Positions 34,680 through 44,372 of a stretch of 64,000 bases of DNA are shown here, in pieces. The stretch's first letter is position 1; the number at the start of each line of letters is the position of its first letter. The position numbers and the translations under genes were made by a program. This DNA comes from Vibrio tarriae (lineage in GTDB: Bacteria > Pseudomonadota > Gammaproteobacteria > Enterobacterales > Vibrionaceae). The notes beneath the pieces are model-generated. The model saw only the letters and a program-made list of their open reading frames with translations, had not been told where the DNA came from and did no database searches. The stretch is from NCBI RefSeq assembly GCF_002216685.1, contig NZ_CP022353.1, positions 2,604,001 to 2,668,000 on the forward strand. Direction: 5' to 3'.

Positions 34680-37600
34680 TTAATAAATCACTCTGATTAA
34701 TGAGTTGGAAGGGTCTAATTCTAGCTTATGTGCTTGAGATAATCTCCTATACAAATTCTCACCAATCCCTATCGCAGCAGGTAGGCCAAATTCAGCAGAA
34801 CGAATTGCCATATGAGAATTTGCTCCACCATACATTGTAATAAGACCTGCTATTCCTTGACCAAATAACCAATCATACCCAGGATCTGCTTGAGGAATCA
34901 TCACTATTTTATCTTTGACATTTAATTCTTTAGTATGATTTTTCAAATTTAAAACTAGAGCACAAACTTTTTTTGAACTTATATAATTAGGATGGCTTTC
35001 ATTTAGAGTAAAAAATAAAAAATCTTGTTCAGAAGTAATTAAAGGCGGCAGTTCACAAGCTTGGCTAAGCATTCTTTCAGATTTATTTAATTTTGCTTGA
35101 CTACGTAGTATGTCCGACTGTTCATACGACATTATTTTCTGATCAAGGAAACTCAGTAAATATGTAATTGGTAACTCTGCTAACTCTTGTCGCGATAATT
35201 TATTTTTTTCTCCCCAAATCACAATCCCATCCAGCGCTTTAGACAGACTTCGGCTGAAGATAAACTTTGCTTTCTCTCGACCTTCAATCGCTGAACGCAT
35301 AAAACTTTCTAATTGTTTGTCTGAACCATTAATGCCTAGCTTACGCAATTCATTAAAAAATGGAATCTTTTCTTTATCCCAAAAATGTGTGCTAGCTTTT
35401 TTCTGGGATGATAAAGACGTATGCTCAACTATAGGAGCTAGAAAACTAGTAGGATCTTCATGATAAGCTTGTGAGGTAATATCATATGTTCCAGGTCTTA
35501 AGTGACCATATTTTTTTACAAACTCACTCCACAAGAGTTGTTTATGAAGAACCTTATTAGCATCTTCAGATAGTGTATGTGAAACCGTATTGAGCGATAA
35601 TAGAAACTCTTCCTGAGCTCTTAGTGTGATTAAGCCAATTGACACTGCATCTTTTAGAAAATTTACGGCAATAAAGCCAGCTCGCGCTAAGTGAGAAAAT
35701 GGTAAAGTGCCCAAACGCTTACAATCATCTAGTAAGGCTTTAATCTGGTCAAGTGAGGTGGTTTCAGTCAAGAATAGGTAATTAAGCTTACTAGAGAGTA
35801 GTTCTATTTTATTAAGATCAGATTCAACTCTCAAAATTCCATTATTCGTTATATTAATCAAACCTTGTTTGAGCAACTTGACATCTTTTAATGAAAATTC
35901 ACCTTGTTCGATTAAGCGTTTCTCCCAACGTCCAAAATTCAAGCTAAGACATGTTGGTATAACATCAAACTCAATTTTATCATGCAAATGCGGGTGAGTC
36001 ACAAGCCAATCTATATAGAAGTCAACTAATCGAGTAGCGAGTTCATTAGGTAATATTTGAGGAATAAAGGAATTAAAACTGGCTCGAACATCAATATATG
36101 GTTTACCAGCAAAACGTTTGAGCAAGCCATAGGGACGCACATCTCGGTAGCCATATTCAAAACGTTGTTCAGCCCATATATCATCTAGAATTAGATACTT
36201 ATATAGTGAATATGCAAGCTCTCCAGGATTGGTACCAATTATCTCTGCCGGGTTCCAATCTGGCATGTTTCCAAAAATAATTTTACTACCTAATAGGGAA
36301 GAATCAGAAACTTGTAAATGGCAATAATAATCACGGGCTTGTTTAATTTTTTCAGTCACACGAATATCTAAATGTTCAGAAAACTCTTGACTTAAAGTAA
36401 TAGGCCTAACCTGAAAAATATGCACATCATTTTGATTATCAATTGCAAATTCAATATCAAGCGCATCGTAACCTAATAATGCTTCTATTTCTTGGATTGC
36501 AATAAGTAACTTTTTAATTTTTGCACATGAAACTAAATCAATATTTGTTTTTTTATAAAAATAAAAGACAGTATTTTTAGTTACTTTTCCTGATGTAATA
36601 CCTTCTGTAGAACCAGACTCTTCATAATTAATAACTAAATATGGAGAGCCATGTTCTAAGGTACGTGTAAAAACAACACCACTCATGATTACATCAGTCA
36701 ACATTGGCTGTATTAGAACCTGATCTTCATCTTGCAAATTATGATACGAAGCAATAACAGCCTCTATTGCACTATCTAAGCTCTTTGCATCATTTTTAAC
36801 ATTTAATAAACTCGTATATGCTCCTGCATTTGATTGACTAAATGAATCTTCACTACACGCACTAGAGCGGACGACTAAATTCTCACACTTGAACATTAAC
36901 TGTATTTTATTGATAAAAATATTTTTCTTACATTTCCAGTCAGCAACACTAAACGATACTTGATCTTGTATAACGGCAGTCTTTAACATCATTCTCAATC
37001 GGGCGAGGGTTTCTGCTTTAGTACCCATTACAAAATGAGCTAAATCACGCGGTTCATTCAATTCTGCCCATTGCCCCTTTACATCAACCCCTATTAGATC
37101 GATACCTTTCGTTCGAATTAACTCAAGAAGATCCGGTAAAGTAAAATTTTTATAAATTTTATTGTTTTCAGATTGAATTGATTTTAAGAGATTCAGGGCT
37201 TTACCTCGCATACATACTAGCCCAACAAATTCACCTGTAGCCCAATCGAGCTCTATATTACTACCTAAACTCTGTACTCTATTTTCTGAAACAATAACTT
37301 TTTCTGATTCATTAATATCTTTCTGCTCTCGAGCCAAGTAGCGAGTTCGCCAATCACTATCATAGGCAATAGCGGTTTCAATACCCATTCTAGAGAGAAT
37401 ATCCACTATGTGAGAATGATATAAAACGTCACCATAACTTATCCATAACTCATCTACTTGTGCTAAATCAACCATTAGTAATGAACCTGCACTTTTAGTC
37501 TTTTCCCAATCCTTATTTTCCAAAAAATTCACTGGGAGATGAAAATCATGCTTTATTTCATTTGCTTTAAATCCAAGAACAACGTCAACATCTGCTGATA

Positions 37601-37718
37601 GTGATCTGAGGCTATTGAGTTGCCAGTCTAAAACTGTGGTACCATTTACAACTTTTGACAGAGTAGGATCAATTCCTAAGTGAGGTAAACCTGCTGCTAA
37701 GATTACTATTTTTTTCAT
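34680..37718 (-). CDS. NTP-transferase-like domain fused to an L-glutamine kinase homologue (Cj1418-like)
   Basis: A 1012-residue multidomain protein. Residues 1 to about 235 are an NTP-transferase-like domain (IVILAAGLPHLG, SYGDVLYH, WAELNEPRDLA) that lacks the GxGTR signature. Residues about 260-450 are a PEP-synthase/PPDK-type ATP-grasp domain (VVRSSACSEDSF, AGAYTS, MSGVVFTRT, FQVRPIT). A helical middle region follows, and the C-terminus is a phosphohistidine domain with GGANSHMAIRSAEFGLPAAIG, His969 being the swivelling phosphate carrier. C. jejuni Cj1418 (about 770 residues) has the ATP-grasp and His domains and phosphorylates the glutamine amide nitrogen. Here the same kinase part is extended N-terminally. 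Neighbours overlap or abut on both sides. Confidence 0.82.
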   Translation of the reverse strand: MKKIVILAAGLPHLGIDPTLSKVVNGTTVLDWQLNSLRSLSADVDVVLGFKANEIKHDFHLPVNFLENKDWEKTKSAGSLLMVDLAQVDELWISYGDVLYHSHIVDILSRMGIETAIAYDSDWRTRYLAREQKDINESEKVIVSENRVQSLGSNIELDWATGEFVGLVCMRGKALNLLKSIQSENNKIYKNFTLPDLLELIRTKGIDLIGVDVKGQWAELNEPRDLAHFVMGTKAETLARLRMMLKTAVIQDQVSFSVADWKCKKNIFINKIQLMFKCENLVVRSSACSEDSFSQSNAGAYTSLLNVKNDAKSLDSAIEAVIASYHNLQDEDQVLIQPMLTDVIMSGVVFTRTLEHGSPYLVINYEESGSTEGITSGKVTKNTVFYFYKKTNIDLVSCAKIKKLLIAIQEIEALLGYDALDIEFAIDNQNDVHIFQVRPITLSQEFSEHLDIRVTEKIKQARDYYCHLQVSDSSLLGSKIIFGNMPDWNPAEIIGTNPGELAYSLYKYLILDDIWAEQRFEYGYRDVRPYGLLKRFAGKPYIDVRASFNSFIPQILPNELATRLVDFYIDWLVTHPHLHDKIEFDVIPTCLSLNFGRWEKRLIEQGEFSLKDVKLLKQGLINITNNGILRVESDLNKIELLSSKLNYLFLTETTSLDQIKALLDDCKRLGTLPFSHLARAGFIAVNFLKDAVSIGLITLRAQEEFLLSLNTVSHTLSEDANKVLHKQLLWSEFVKKYGHLRPGTYDITSQAYHEDPTSFLAPIVEHTSLSSQKKASTHFWDKEKIPFFNELRKLGINGSDKQLESFMRSAIEGREKAKFIFSRSLSKALDGIVIWGEKNKLSRQELAELPITYLLSFLDQKIMSYEQSDILRSQAKLNKSERMLSQACELPPLITSEQDFLFFTLNESHPNYISSKKVCALVLNLKNHTKELNVKDKIVMIPQADPGYDWLFGQGIAGLITMYGGANSHMAIRSAEFGLPAAIGIGENLYRRLSQAHKLELDPSNSLIRVIY

Positions 37719-39097
37719 AAAGAGACCGTGAGAGATTTTTTTATTTCTTCAACAATTAAATCTGAAGGTTTTTTATCAGCGTAGTATTGCTGTATATATT
37801 TTCTTAGCTCTTTATTTTTCTTTATCAACACATTACCTTCTATCACATCATGCACAAACTTGCTAATTACTTCTTTTTTATCACTTATAATATAATATGA
37901 AATGAAAATCTTACCAAAATCATTTACCAGTGAGTTAATCTTTTCAGGATTCATCAAATAAAGTGCTGGCTTATTAGTAAAAACATACTCAGCAAGGAAT
38001 GAACTACTATCATGAATTATAGCGTCTGAATAGTAAAAGAGACTTTCATATTCACCTTCATCTAATTGTGTAAAGTCATTCATTTTCCAAAAATTATAAT
38101 AATCATTGGTTTTATCAACCCCCCAATCCTCATGTTCGTACAATTTTGACTTTAATATAGGATGTGGTTTAAAACTCCATTGAGCACTGTCGGAATATTT
38201 AATAGCTAACTTTTTTATAAAATCTGCCAACACTAAAAAAGAAGATAAGGAATTATTATTTTTCTCGATAGTATGGTGGGGAGCGAATATTATTTTCTTT
38301 TTTAAGACTTTTTGCGGTTTCCACACATTAAAATACTTAAAATTATCATTAATAAAAATTTCTGAAGCAGGGTAACCCAGAGCGAAACCATTCTTTATAT
38401 GATATCCTGCTACTTTATTCTGACATTTTAAATGGTAACTATCCGGCCAAAAAACTTTGAACATCTCTAATATAAATTTTGAATTATATATTTCATTTTT
38501 ATCACCAGCGTGATCTGTTGCCATATAATAGTATGGAATATAAAAGCTTAAATATTTCTCATATATTTCTGTATAATACTCAGGTTTAGTTATATTATGA
38601 TGGTTAGTAAATAAAATAAGATCCGGTTTAAGATCTTTTATTTTTATCCAGGAGTCATTTAACTCGTCATAAGAATTTATTACTGGGTATTTTTTATTTT
38701 CAAAATATTCATATGCTAGGTTTAATTCCTCCAACATTTTATCTCTACCATACTGTATATATGGACAAACTAAAATTATTGGCTCAAAAAACGGGTCTAG
38801 TAACATCTTCCTAAAAACTGAATCTACTTTCCATACACTCCTGTGCGTAACTAAGAAAACAATTTTAACCTTACTTTTTTTCTCTATTTTCTTTAAAAAT
38901 TCTTTATGTTTACTCCGTATAGAGTAGATATATATCATTCTTTTTAATTGATAAAAAAAAGCCATTTCCTCTAATTTGGAAAAAATACTATTTTTAAATC
39001 TTAAATAAATAAACGTAGGATTTGACAGAATTTGGTTAAATTTTATTATTTTGATTTTAATTCCTTTTGGAATATATCTCTTTATTAATTTAATCAT
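37715..39097 (-). CDS. CDP-glycerol/polyol-phosphotransferase-like enzyme, candidate phosphoramidate transferase
   Basis: A 460-residue AT-rich gene. The C-terminal half looks like the TagF/CDP-glycerol glycerophosphotransferase family: FAPHHTIEKN, WSFKPHPILKSKL, and SDAIIHDSSSFLAEYVFTNKPALYL. Such enzymes move a phosphate-containing group from a CDP donor. It overlaps by four bases the glutamine-kinase gene, and the pathway's expected product is a CDP-linked phosphoramidate. It is therefore a good candidate for the transferase that decorates the glycan. A glycerol- or other polyol-phosphate transferase is the alternative, though no CDP-glycerol-forming gene was seen. Confidence 0.65.
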   Translation of the reverse strand: MIKLIKRYIPKGIKIKIIKFNQILSNPTFIYLRFKNSIFSKLEEMAFFYQLKRMIYIYSIRSKHKEFLKKIEKKSKVKIVFLVTHRSVWKVDSVFRKMLLDPFFEPIILVCPYIQYGRDKMLEELNLAYEYFENKKYPVINSYDELNDSWIKIKDLKPDLILFTNHHNITKPEYYTEIYEKYLSFYIPYYYMATDHAGDKNEIYNSKFILEMFKVFWPDSYHLKCQNKVAGYHIKNGFALGYPASEIFINDNFKYFNVWKPQKVLKKKIIFAPHHTIEKNNNSLSSFLVLADFIKKLAIKYSDSAQWSFKPHPILKSKLYEHEDWGVDKTNDYYNFWKMNDFTQLDEGEYESLFYYSDAIIHDSSSFLAEYVFTNKPALYLMNPEKINSLVNDFGKIFISYYIISDKKEVISKFVHDVIEGNVLIKKNKELRKYIQQYYADKKPSDLIVEEIKKSLTVSL

Positions 39098-39173
39098 ATT
39101 GACATCCGGATATTATAATTTAAAATTCATATTTTTAAATCATTTAAAAATCAGTTAATTAATATAGATTAGA

Positions 39174-40103
39174 TTAACATTTTTGTTTTTTAGTTATGAA
39201 AGTTCTATTAATTAGAAAAAATAATTTCAAAAACCTAAAAAACCATTTTTTTGATGAAAAGAAATATGGGAAAATAAAGATTATTTTTTTTAAAAAGATA
39301 GTAATCTCTTTTTTATAAATAGACTCTAATATTTCATCGTATAGTGCTGTCCTTGAGAATCGATTTGCAGCCTGGATGTAACCATACTTTTCAATAATAA
39401 TTCTAGCTGCTAATCTACGTTCTTCAGAGAAAGTTTTGGTGTCCATTATGCTTGAACCATGCTTTCTATAAAAAACTAATGTTTCATCAATATAAATAAC
39501 ACCATTTCCAAGAATACCTAGTTCAACTGACAGTAAATAATCGTTAATATATTTTAAGGCATTATTATAACGTACAATTTCTAGAGCTTTTCTTCGGATA
39601 CAAAGAGTAGGAGTAGGAATTATCGCATCAGATATAATCTCATCAATCGACAAAGTAGGTTTAAATATAAAATTAAAATGATTGATTATTTTTTTCCCTG
39701 TGCAACTATCAAACCATATCATATTAGAGTAACAAAGTTGAACTTCAGGTTGAGCCTGCAATGCTCTTACCTGCCGTTCTATCTTATCCTCCCTCATCAT
39801 GTCATCACCTGCAAATGGAATAATATATTCAACTTCACTATCTTTAAGAGCTTTTTCAATCAAAGAATTATAATTATCAGATATGCCTTTATTTTCCTTG
39901 TTAAAAATGATGTGAAGCCTTAGACCTTTTTTTTGAATATAATTCCGAATTACATCTCTTGTTTTATCTGATGAGTCATCATCTGCAATATAAATATCAA
40001 CTTTAGAATATGTTTGACTCAGAACTGACTCTAGACACGGTATAATAAAATTTTCGTGGTTGTAACAGCCAATTAATACTGCTACTTTGGGTTGTTCAGT
40101 CAT
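39174..40103 (-). CDS. Glycosyltransferase family 2
   Basis: A 309-residue GT-A enzyme: VAVLIGCYNHENFI at the start, IADDDSSDKT (DxD region) near residue 40, and FAGDDMM near residue 95. Length and AT-rich composition are typical for O-antigen glycosyltransferases. It should add one sugar to the lipid-linked repeat at the cytoplasmic face. It lies just downstream of the ABC flippase gene. The last about 45 residues are hydrophobic and basic and may bind the membrane. Sugar and linkage unknown. Confidence 0.8.
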   Translation of the reverse strand: MTEQPKVAVLIGCYNHENFIIPCLESVLSQTYSKVDIYIADDDSSDKTRDVIRNYIQKKGLRLHIIFNKENKGISDNYNSLIEKALKDSEVEYIIPFAGDDMMREDKIERQVRALQAQPEVQLCYSNMIWFDSCTGKKIINHFNFIFKPTLSIDEIISDAIIPTPTLCIRRKALEIVRYNNALKYINDYLLSVELGILGNGVIYIDETLVFYRKHGSSIMDTKTFSEERRLAARIIIEKYGYIQAANRFSRTALYDEILESIYKKEITIFLKKIIFIFPYFFSSKKWFFRFLKLFFLINRTFITKKQKC

Positions 40104-40108
40104 ATCTT

Positions 40109-41890
40109 TTAGTACCTAGATAACTCCACCATCTTACGGAATCCATCGTTACGGGTAAGTAGATCATTAAAACTTCCATTATCCGTGACAGTTCCATGAT
40201 CAAAAATGATCAATCGGTCAGCATTTTTTAGCGTAGAAAGACGATGAGCGATCACTATAATCGTTCTATCTCCTTTGAGAGATGTAATCACATTAGATAT
40301 ATCATGTTCGGTCGTGGCATCCAGAGCTGAGGTAGCTTCATCTAAGACAATAATTTCTCGGTTAAAATACAACGCTCTGGCAATTACTACCCTCTGCCGT
40401 TGCCCGCCGGATAAATTCTTACCATTTTCCCCAAGATTAAAATCTATACCACGTTCATTACAAAGGTCAGATAATCCAGCTTTACTCAAAGCATCGATAA
40501 CGATCAGATCATCAATTTCGGTCGAATTTACGCCAAATGCGACATTCTCGCGAAGCGACCCATGAAGAATAAAAGGAGCCTGACTTACATAACTGATGCT
40601 GTTGCGAATACCTTTATACTCATTTAAAGAAATTGCTTTACCATCAATCATAATTTCACCAGAATCTATAGGAAGCAGCCCAGATAACACATCAGCGAAG
40701 GTAGTTTTACCTGCACCAGAAGTACCTACGATTCCTATAAACTCCCCTCTATTAACTTTAATATTTATATTTTTAATTCCTTTGCCTTCTTTGCCAAGAT
40801 AAGAGAAATTAACATTTCTAAAATCAATACTATCGCTGAATGTCAATTTTTTCGATATGTTATCGTTATTTTTTTCCAAGGACTGAAACTCTTCAATAAT
40901 TGTTTCAACTGCATTACTGGATGATTTAATTTGAGAGTAACAATACAAGAGCCTGTTCATCATTGGAGCAAGACGAATAGCAATAGCTGCCAGCAAAGTA
41001 ATGCTCGCAATTCCTTCTGAAGGATCTGATGATGTAATTAAGATATAGCAAATAAAAATAACAATCCCGAACATTAGAATTGCTTCACTCAAATATACAG
41101 GTATATATTGAACTAGCATGTTTTTTTTATCTATTTCGCTTACTTTTCTATTAGAACTATCATATTTATCTAAAAATACTTTTTCTTTACCAATCAATTT
41201 GGTATCTTTAATTCCAGCTAGTGACATTGTCAAAATTGAAATATTTTCTTGATTAGCCTTAACATATTTAGCATTAATTTCATGCGTAACACGTCTTATT
41301 ACTTTCATTTGAATCCATAACAATCCACCAACCACTATAGCTGTAATCATAGATATACCTGAATATTTCATCATTAATATCATAATCAAAGAAAAACAGA
41401 CCATAGCGTTAGATATAAACATTATGCACTGGATAAGATAAGAATTTACAACCCTACTGACGACTGCAGTCAGATTATTGATAATGTTAGATGAATTTTT
41501 AGTCAAATGATAAGTCATCGGCGCGTGGATATACCCGGACATAAGATTTTTACAAATATCATTGCGCCAATCTCTAACCATATCAAACTGGAACTTCTGC
41601 TGAAATAGCATGTAAATGTTCTTGATAATAAAAGACATGCCAACACAAACGGCGATAAATATTACAAAAGTTCGAGTATCAGAGAATCCCAAAGTATCAT
41701 ATACTTGTTTTATTGCCCCATTATCAGTAACAATATCGGGGTTCATCGAAATAGTAACCAAGGGATATAACAGTGCTACTCCCATAACCTCAAATGACGC
41801 GGATACCACTGCGGAGAGCAGCACCAATACCATTCGAAACTTGAAATCAGAGCCGTATTTTTCTACAAATTCAAAAAAAAGTTTAAACAT
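40109..41890 (-). CDS. PglK/MsbA-like ABC transporter (probable oligosaccharide flippase)
   Basis: A 593-residue fused ABC exporter half: six membrane segments in the first about 310 residues, then an ATPase domain with Walker A GTSGAGKTT, Q-loop SQAPF, signature LSGGQRQRV, Walker B IIVLDEATSALD and an H-loop IAHRLST. PglK-type flippases of this kind move complete lipid-linked oligosaccharides. No Wzx is present in this operon (rmlB to 28.2 kb), so this is the likely flippase for its repeat unit. Lipid A export by MsbA is less likely, because that gene is normally elsewhere and next to lpxK. Confidence 0.82.
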   Translation of the reverse strand: MFKLFFEFVEKYGSDFKFRMVLVLLSAVVSASFEVMGVALLYPLVTISMNPDIVTDNGAIKQVYDTLGFSDTRTFVIFIAVCVGMSFIIKNIYMLFQQKFQFDMVRDWRNDICKNLMSGYIHAPMTYHLTKNSSNIINNLTAVVSRVVNSYLIQCIMFISNAMVCFSLIMILMMKYSGISMITAIVVGGLLWIQMKVIRRVTHEINAKYVKANQENISILTMSLAGIKDTKLIGKEKVFLDKYDSSNRKVSEIDKKNMLVQYIPVYLSEAILMFGIVIFICYILITSSDPSEGIASITLLAAIAIRLAPMMNRLLYCYSQIKSSSNAVETIIEEFQSLEKNNDNISKKLTFSDSIDFRNVNFSYLGKEGKGIKNINIKVNRGEFIGIVGTSGAGKTTFADVLSGLLPIDSGEIMIDGKAISLNEYKGIRNSISYVSQAPFILHGSLRENVAFGVNSTEIDDLIVIDALSKAGLSDLCNERGIDFNLGENGKNLSGGQRQRVVIARALYFNREIIVLDEATSALDATTEHDISNVITSLKGDRTIIVIAHRLSTLKNADRLIIFDHGTVTDNGSFNDLLTRNDGFRKMVELSRY

Positions 41891-41893
41891 GCC

Positions 41894-43261
41894 CTACTTT
41901 TTTTCCATAACTGACTTAACCAAATTATAATCAATACTGAAACCAAGCTTCGTCGCCAAAAAATATAATGGCCTACGTGCAGCTTTAGGAAGCATACTTG
42001 CCGTAAAGCCAATCGTGTTAGCATACAGCGTATAATAGGCTTTCAAGTAACTTTTTCGACTGAGCATCATAGCAGAACCATGTGACTCAAGATTAATTAA
42101 ACAGATTCCCAAAGCGTCCTCAATTTCCTGAAAACGATGTTCCCAACGGCCTTTGGCTTGAATACAGGCTTGTGAACCAGCGATAATTTCCGCTCGATGA
42201 GCATCATCTTTCAGCAATTTTCTTGCTATATCATATGCTTCTGCTGATGAACGGAACATTGGGATATCAACATACCCCTTTGTGAACCTTTCAATACCAG
42301 AGTTATAACTCGATATTAAACATCCATTTGACGCCATAATATCCATGATTCGCCAAGGGAATCCATCAACCGCCTGCGCATGAGAAACACTTAAGCAAAG
42401 GTGACTACGATTGTAAATGTCTTGATTATGGCGAAGGCTGTAAACAGCCTGTGGATGAAATGCCATCGCCAAATTCGGGCAAGCCTCTACAGTATCCAAC
42501 CAACTGCTAGTTCCAAAAAGAGCTAAACCTAAATCAGACATTAAACTCAATGTACAAATACGGTTTTGTGCACTACTGATCGCACCAAAATCCTGAGGCT
42601 TAAGATAATCAAGAATAAAACTTAGATTCTTCTCCTTCAGATATGCTTCTGGATCGGCATAAAAGTTTTCCGATAGGTATTGTACCGCTCGTTTAACATC
42701 TGGCGTATTATGAGCTTGTAATAGCGTATTCAGACCATGCGGTCCTTTAAAATTACTGCCAATAAAACTGATATTATGCAACTTATCGATTGGCTCGGCT
42801 TCCACCGCAGTACCAGAATTGATCATATGAATGTAATTTTCAGAGACCCCATTCGATTTTATTTGCTCCCTTGCATCATTGGACAAACAAAAAAAGTGAT
42901 ACCTCTCAGGATTAGCAAGGATCTTTTCTTTATCATTGTAGAATGTAAACGAATCAGCTTCCCAAATTACAATAGGACAATCAAACTGATCTTCAATAAA
43001 CGAGGGCTTCGTATTGTTAAAGCTAATAACTAAGTCTGGACGAAAGTCTTTAATATCAGCCTTCAATTTATCCGAATCTACAAAACTAGATTCTTGGTTA
43101 TTACTATTCCAAGATTTAAGTAGAAACTCAGCACAGTTAACAACCATCACTTGATTGCCACTCTTTTCCAGTGCTTTTATCAGACCTTCGTAGTAACTAA
43201 TTAGTTTGAACTCGCCATTAACAAACAAATGTGATGAGAAAGAAAGCAGAACCTTGGCCAT
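41894..43261 (-). CDS. CgeB-like glycosyltransferase
   Basis: A 455-residue GT-B type protein. Recognisable parts are an N-terminal region (KVLLSFSSHLFVNGEFKL), ISFIGSNFKGPHG before the donor domain, and DGFPWRIMDIMASNGCLISSYNSG, which resembles the CgeB/GT1-like donor site with a glycine-rich tail. Such proteins occur widely in O-antigen loci. It is two bases from the aminotransferase gene and two from the ABC transporter gene, so it is co-translated with the 3-amino-sugar genes. It may transfer that sugar; this is inference from position. Confidence 0.72.
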   Translation of the reverse strand: MAKVLLSFSSHLFVNGEFKLISYYEGLIKALEKSGNQVMVVNCAEFLLKSWNSNNQESSFVDSDKLKADIKDFRPDLVISFNNTKPSFIEDQFDCPIVIWEADSFTFYNDKEKILANPERYHFFCLSNDAREQIKSNGVSENYIHMINSGTAVEAEPIDKLHNISFIGSNFKGPHGLNTLLQAHNTPDVKRAVQYLSENFYADPEAYLKEKNLSFILDYLKPQDFGAISSAQNRICTLSLMSDLGLALFGTSSWLDTVEACPNLAMAFHPQAVYSLRHNQDIYNRSHLCLSVSHAQAVDGFPWRIMDIMASNGCLISSYNSGIERFTKGYVDIPMFRSSAEAYDIARKLLKDDAHRAEIIAGSQACIQAKGRWEHRFQEIEDALGICLINLESHGSAMMLSRKSYLKAYYTLYANTIGFTASMLPKAARRPLYFLATKLGFSIDYNLVKSVMEKK

Positions 43262-43262
43262 A

Positions 43263-44372
43263 TTAATTTACCTGGAAACGGTTGACTGCCTCAATTACAG
43301 ACTCAACTTCATCACTGGTCATCACTGGGCTTATGGGTAAACTCAATACTTGTTCATGAATCTTCTCCGTAGTGGGCAGTGACAGATGATTAAATTCTTT
43401 ATATGCAATCTGCTTATGTGGTGGGATCGGATAATGAACCAACGTCGCAATACCTGCGTCCGCCAGGTGTCTGATTAACGCATCACGGTGTTGTGTCTTT
43501 ATCACAAATAAATGCCAAACATGTTCTGCAACCACTTTATTCTGCGGTAGAGTCACAAGAGGGTTATCAATGCCCGTGAGATATTTGCTTGCTATGCTCT
43601 GTCTGACTTGAGTTTCTCTAGGTAGATACTTAAGTTTTACAGACAGCATCGCAGCCTGAATTTCATCTAAACGACTGTTAGTCCCCTGATACTCATTCTG
43701 ATATTTTTTGTGGGAACCATAATTACTCAACGCTTTCAGAACTTGGTAAAGTTCGGCATCATTGGTTGTTATCATACCTGCATCACCAAGAGCCCCCAGA
43801 TTTTTACCAGGATAGAAGCTAAATCCAGCTGCATGTCCCCAGTTACCCGTTCTCTTACCCTCTAACTCTGCGCCATGAGCTTGAGCACTATCTTCCAAAA
43901 CCAGTAAGTTGTATTTTTCTGCAACAGCCATAATCCCTTTCATATCTGAGATTTGTCCGTAAAGGTGTACAGGTAAAATCGCTTTAGTTTTAGCTGTAAT
44001 ATACTGTTCCAATGTTTCTGAAGATAAGTTAAACGTATTTTCATCTGGCTCAACCAGCACAGGAACCAGATTATTGTTTGTGATAGCCAGTATAGAAGCA
44101 ATATATGTATTTGCCTGAACAATGACTTCATCACCATCTTGCAACTTACCTAACTCTTTCCAAGCCCGTAAAACTAAAATCAGAGCATCGAGACCATTTG
44201 CAACGCCTACTGCATATTGAACACCGCAATACTCAGCAAACATTGTTTCAAAGCTTTCCAGCTCTTTTCCCTGAATATACCAACCAGAATCGATGACTCG
44301 TGCACAAGCTTCTTTCAACTCTTTCTGATATTGGTTATTAATTTGTTTTAAATCTAAAAAAGAAATCATCAT
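43263..44372 (-). CDS. dTDP-3-keto-6-deoxyhexose 3-aminotransferase (FdtB/QdtB type)
   Basis: A 369-residue PLP enzyme of the DegT/DnrJ/EryC1 family. The PLP lysine lies near residue 190 in [14 protein letters not shown], and [10 protein letters not shown] holds the cofactor-contacting Asp. It follows rmlB, rmlA and a 3,4-ketoisomerase, so it should aminate C-3 of the dTDP-keto sugar, giving dTDP-Fuc3N or dTDP-Qui3N. The two products cannot be told apart by eye. Two adjacent ATG codons (44372, 44369) are possible starts, both overlapping the preceding frameshifted gene. Confidence 0.85.
   Translation of the reverse strand: MMISFLDLKQINNQYQKELKEACARVIDSGWYIQGKELESFETMFAEYCGVQYAVGVANGLDALILVLRAWKELGKLQDGDEVIVQANTYIASILAITNNNLVPVLVEPDENTFNLSSETLEQYITAKTKAILPVHLYGQISDMKGIMAVAEKYNLLVLEDSAQAHGAELEGKRTGNWGHAAGFSFYPGKNLGALGDAGMITTNDAELYQVLKALSNYGSHKKYQNEYQGTNSRLDEIQAAMLSVKLKYLPRETQVRQSIASKYLTGIDNPLVTLPQNKVVAEHVWHLFVIKTQHRDALIRHLADAGIATLVHYPIPPHKQIAYKEFNHLSLPTTEKIHEQVLSLPISPVMTSDEVESVIEAVNRFQVN

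Noticed and set aside
34680..37718. Simple PEP synthase or pyruvate phosphate dikinase
   Set aside because: The C-terminal PEP/pyruvate-binding TIM barrel is absent and the neighbours are a GATase and a cytidylyltransferase, which fits the glutamine-kinase branch.
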